Notes under the pieces: generated by a model | Database searches by the model: none | The model's input: the letters and a program-made list of their open reading frames with translations, nothing else | Told to the model about the DNA's origin: nothing | Translations under genes and position numbers: made by a program | NCBI GenBank assembly: GCA_027030285.1 | Contig: JALVFC010000380.1 | Span: 1 to 8,739, forward strand | Length of the DNA stretch: 8,739 bases | Direction of reading: 5' to 3' | Source of the DNA: Thiotrichaceae bacterium | GTDB taxonomy: Bacteria > Pseudomonadota > Gammaproteobacteria > Thiotrichales > Thiotrichaceae | Shown here: one piece after another, positions 7,190-8,739 of the stretch | Numbering within the stretch: the first letter of the stretch is position 1 | How the letters are laid out: each line of letters opens with the position of its first letter

Positions 7190-7225
7190 CCAGTTCACGT
7201 TGCTAATAACGAGAGGGTATATTCT

Positions 7226-7798
7226 ATGAAAAATAGAGATGGCGCAAAAGGCATAATAACGCTATACAAAAGCAAGCAGACTGTTTTTACAATCAATGAT
7301 ATTGCTCTACTATGGCGTGAGCAGAATCGCAACAATCTGCGTGTGCGCATCAAGTACTTTGTGGATAAGGGTGATTTGATACGCTTGCGTCGTGGTGTCT
7401 ATGCGAAGCCGGAATATGATGTGCTGGAGGCGGCGACGAGAATCTATACACCAAGCTATGTGAGTTGTGAGACGGTCCTTCGCCGGGAGGGCGTGATTTT
7501 TCAGCACTACGACACAATCTTTGCCATCAGTTATCTCTCGCGAAATGTCACGCTTGATGATGGCACAAAGATTACATACCGACGCATCAAAGAAGCGATG
7601 CTTTTGAACACTATCGGATTGGAGCGAAAAATCTACTACACGATTGCCACCAAAGAGCGGGCGTTGGTGGATATGGTGTACCTGTTCGGCAACATTTATT
7701 TTGATAACCTACGCGGGATTGATTGGCATTTGTGCCAACGCATTGCACGCGCTTACAACAGTAAGGGGCTTGAGCAAAAAGTAAACAGCTATTTCTAA
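7226..7798 (+). CDS. abiEi: AbiEi-family antitoxin / transcriptional autorepressor of a type IV toxin-antitoxin system
   Basis: This 190-residue protein looks like the antitoxin of an AbiE system. In known members it counteracts the nucleotidyltransferase toxin without forming a stable complex with it, and represses its own operon. The N-terminal part (about 8-60) reads as a winged helix-turn-helix: FTINDIALLW (21-30) and NNLRVRIKYFVDKGDLIRL (36-54) fit the helices, and the wing ends in RRGVYAKP (55-62), a hallmark of the family. YTPSYVSCETVLRREGV (74-90) and the TKERALVDMVYL segment (142-153) are also typical of AbiEi C-terminal domains. The length fits the family. GAGAGG at 7211-7216 with nine-base spacing supports the start. 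The partner begins five bases after the stop. No key region appears missing. The family is recognised by motif and by its partner; whether it protects against phage or stabilises the locus cannot be told. Confidence 0.88.
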   Translation: MKNRDGAKGIITLYKSKQTVFTINDIALLWREQNRNNLRVRIKYFVDKGDLIRLRRGVYAKPEYDVLEAATRIYTPSYVSCETVLRREGVIFQHYDTIFAISYLSRNVTLDDGTKITYRRIKEAMLLNTIGLERKIYYTIATKERALVDMVYLFGNIYFDNLRGIDWHLCQRIARAYNSKGLEQKVNSYF

Positions 7799-7803
7799 CG
7801 TAT

Positions 7804-8499
7804 ATGCCGTTACTAAACTGGGCAAAGCATAAGCAGATTATGGTGCGTATTCTGAAGGATATCTACCAAGATCCTGTCTTGGGGAGTGCGCTGGGCTTCA
7901 AAGGCGGGACGGCGGCGATGCTGTTCTATGACCTACCACGCCGGAGTGTGGACTTGGATTTTGATATTCTGACTGATGAGAAACATGATGACATTGCAGC
8001 GAGGGTCGCTACTGTTATCGGGAGGTACGGTACTATCAAAAACCAATATGTAAAGCGCAATACGATTTTTGCGCTACTGTCCTATGGTGATGACGATGCA
8101 AATATCAAGATTGAAATCAATCGCCGTGGCGCGCAGGGGCGGTATGATGTGCAGAATTATCTGGGTGTCAGCCTCTTGGTGATGCGCAAAGAGGATATGT
8201 TTGCCAACAAACTCATTGCTCTCACGCATCGCGCGCACAGCACAGCGCGGGACATTTTTGATGTGTGGTATTTTGCGCGGAATATGTGGAGCATTAATGA
8301 ACGCATTATTGAAGAAAAAACAGGCAAGTCGCTTGCTACATATATTGGTGACGTGATTGCGTTCCTTGAAGGACTTCCGCCGCAGCAACTTCTGGCTGGC
8401 CTGGGGGAACTTATAGATGCAAATCAAAAAGCATGGATCAAAAAGAGTCTTATCAGTGATACGGTTTTTCTCCTGCGGAGTTATCAATCATTATCCTAG
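7804..8499 (+). CDS. abiEii: AbiEii-family nucleotidyltransferase toxin
   Basis: This 231-residue protein is the toxin of the AbiE pair, with a DNA polymerase beta-like nucleotidyltransferase fold (DUF1814 family). Characterised relatives act on nucleotides or tRNA and halt growth. Visible motifs are FKGGTAAML (32-40), the GG-containing first motif; RRSVDLDFD (46-54) with the metal-binding pair D50 and D52; a possible third acidic residue E104 in IKIEIN; MFANKLIAL (132-140) with K136; and ARDIFDVWYFA (148-158), the C-terminal RD/D motif. These positions look intact, so the enzyme is probably functional. It starts five bases after the antitoxin stop, has no strong ribosome site and is probably translated by coupling, which fits low toxin output. 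The stop is followed by repeat copy 2, with no clear terminator between. The family call is firm; the cellular target is not known for this member. Confidence 0.9.
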   Translation: MPLLNWAKHKQIMVRILKDIYQDPVLGSALGFKGGTAAMLFYDLPRRSVDLDFDILTDEKHDDIAARVATVIGRYGTIKNQYVKRNTIFALLSYGDDDANIKIEINRRGAQGRYDVQNYLGVSLLVMRKEDMFANKLIALTHRAHSTARDIFDVWYFARNMWSINERIIEEKTGKSLATYIGDVIAFLEGLPPQQLLAGLGELIDANQKAWIKKSLISDTVFLLRSYQSLS

Positions 8500-8545
8500 A
8501 GCCCGGACAAGTGATGTTTCTGTCCAATCGCTGCGCTCTTTGAAC

Positions 8546-8633
8546 TGTCACCCTGAGCTTGTCTCAGGGTCTCAGGATTAAATAGTGAGATCCTGAAATC
8601 CGCCAGAGGCGGACAGGCAAATTCAGGACGACA
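8546..8633. repeat. Composite nested-palindrome repeat, copy 2, with terminal inverted repeats
   Basis: This 88-base element has imperfect terminal inverted repeats: TGTCACCCTGAG (8546-8557) against the complement of TTCAGGACGACA (8622-8633), with 9 of 12 identical and all three differences transitions. Inside are a perfect 7-bp hairpin CCCTGAG-cttgt-CTCAGGG (8551-8569); the middle segment shared with the upstream copy (8569-8601); and a nested hairpin in which TCCTGAA (8591-8597) pairs perfectly with TTCAGGA (8622-8628) around CCGCC-aga-GGCGG (8600-8612). A minus-strand reading frame runs through it but is a translation of the repeat, not a gene. It resembles REPIN or small MITE-type elements in layout; that comparison is inference. 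The remaining bases of this 213-base gap (8500-8545) show only a weak GGACA/TGTCC pairing. Confidence 0.78.
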
Positions 8634-8669
8634 CGGTGGGCGTTTAACGATATGATGGTGCGAGCGGTG

Positions 8670-8678
8670 TGGTATAAT
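8670..8678 (+). promoter_or_regulatory. Extended -10 promoter for the gene at the right edge
   Basis: TGGTATAAT gives a perfect TATAAT (8673-8678) preceded by the TGn extension. No convincing -35 box lies 16-18 bases upstream, which is usual for extended -10 promoters. Transcription would start near 8685, leaving a leader of roughly 28 bases before the ATG at 8713. Confidence 0.6.
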
Positions 8679-8712
8679 TGATGCAATGCGTGTATTCATA
8701 AAAGTGTAGTTT

Positions 8713-8739
8713 ATGACAAAGAAGTGTGCGGTGTCGTGG
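8713..8739 (+). CDS. Start of a gene, possibly an ATP-pyrophosphatase (diphthine-ammonia ligase-like) protein; 3' cut by the window edge
   Basis: Only nine codons are visible, reading MTKKCAVSW. An in-frame TAG at 8707-8709 lies two codons upstream of the ATG, so the gene cannot start earlier, and the extended -10 promoter is correctly placed for it. The sequence resembles the start of N-type ATP-pyrophosphatase proteins, in which a short basic N-terminus and a hydrophobic strand lead into an SGGKDS phosphate loop right after a tryptophan. The loop itself is outside the window, so the function is a guess from a very short match. The ribosome site is weak (AAAAGTG at 8700-8706). Confidence 0.4.

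Noticed and set aside
8505..8525. GGACA...TGTCC pairing after the abiEii stop as a terminator
   Set aside because: The stem is five pairs with an 11-base loop and no T tract, within what chance would give.
8496..8699. Minus-strand open frame of 67 codons in the gap after abiEii
   Set aside because: It runs across repeat copy 2, and its NPETLRQAQGD segment is simply the translated palindrome. I have seen such strings as spurious proteins in repeat-rich genomes. It has no ribosome site or domain.

Overview
The window looks like part of a bacterial chromosome, most likely from the Candidate Phyla Radiation (Parcubacteria/Patescibacteria-like). That is an inference from three things: compact genes with tiny or negative spacing; a methyltransferase-glycosyltransferase fusion of a type I associate with such genomes; and short GC-rich nested palindromes of the CCTGCC...GGCAGG and CCGCCAGAGGCGG kind between genes. 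No rRNA or conserved housekeeping marker is present, so the assignment is tentative. Everything coding is on the + strand. No tRNA, rRNA, CRISPR array, transposase or integrase was seen.

Region 1 (1-6960) is a surface-glycan (capsule, O-antigen or glycoprotein glycan) cluster of six genes, probably one transcript, with gaps of 20, 12, 12 and 6 bases and then a 32-base overlap. In order they are: the 3' part of a GDP-L-fucose synthase, which makes an activated deoxysugar; a SAM-methyltransferase/polyprenyl-phosphate-type GT2 fusion; a small four-helix EamA/ArnE-like membrane protein; a 789-residue GT2-GT4 double glycosyltransferase; and two single-domain GT2 enzymes. A reasonable model is that GDP-fucose and other sugars are put on a lipid carrier, moved across the membrane by the EamA-like protein, and assembled into a chain by the four glycosyltransferase proteins. 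The last GT2 gene (6127-6960) is clearly richer in G+C than the genes before it.

Region 2 (6961-8712) holds a type IV toxin-antitoxin module, abiEi-abiEii (7226-8499). It has its own good promoter (TTGACA, 17-base spacer, TAGTAT), and related composite palindromic repeats lie on both sides of it. The upstream gap carries one full and one partial repeat copy. The downstream gap carries a complete copy with 12-base imperfect terminal inverted repeats. The two full copies lie in the same orientation. Over the best-aligned 33 bases they differ at 10 positions, all of them transitions.

Region 3 (8670-8739) starts a new transcription unit. An extended -10 promoter (TGGTATAAT) lies just before the first nine codons of a gene whose start, MTKKCAVSW, resembles ATP-pyrophosphatase (diphthine-ammonia ligase-like) proteins. 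The gene runs off the window.

Nothing here is a clearly new biological system. The points most worth following are the repeat family bracketing the toxin-antitoxin module and the two fused glycosyltransferases.
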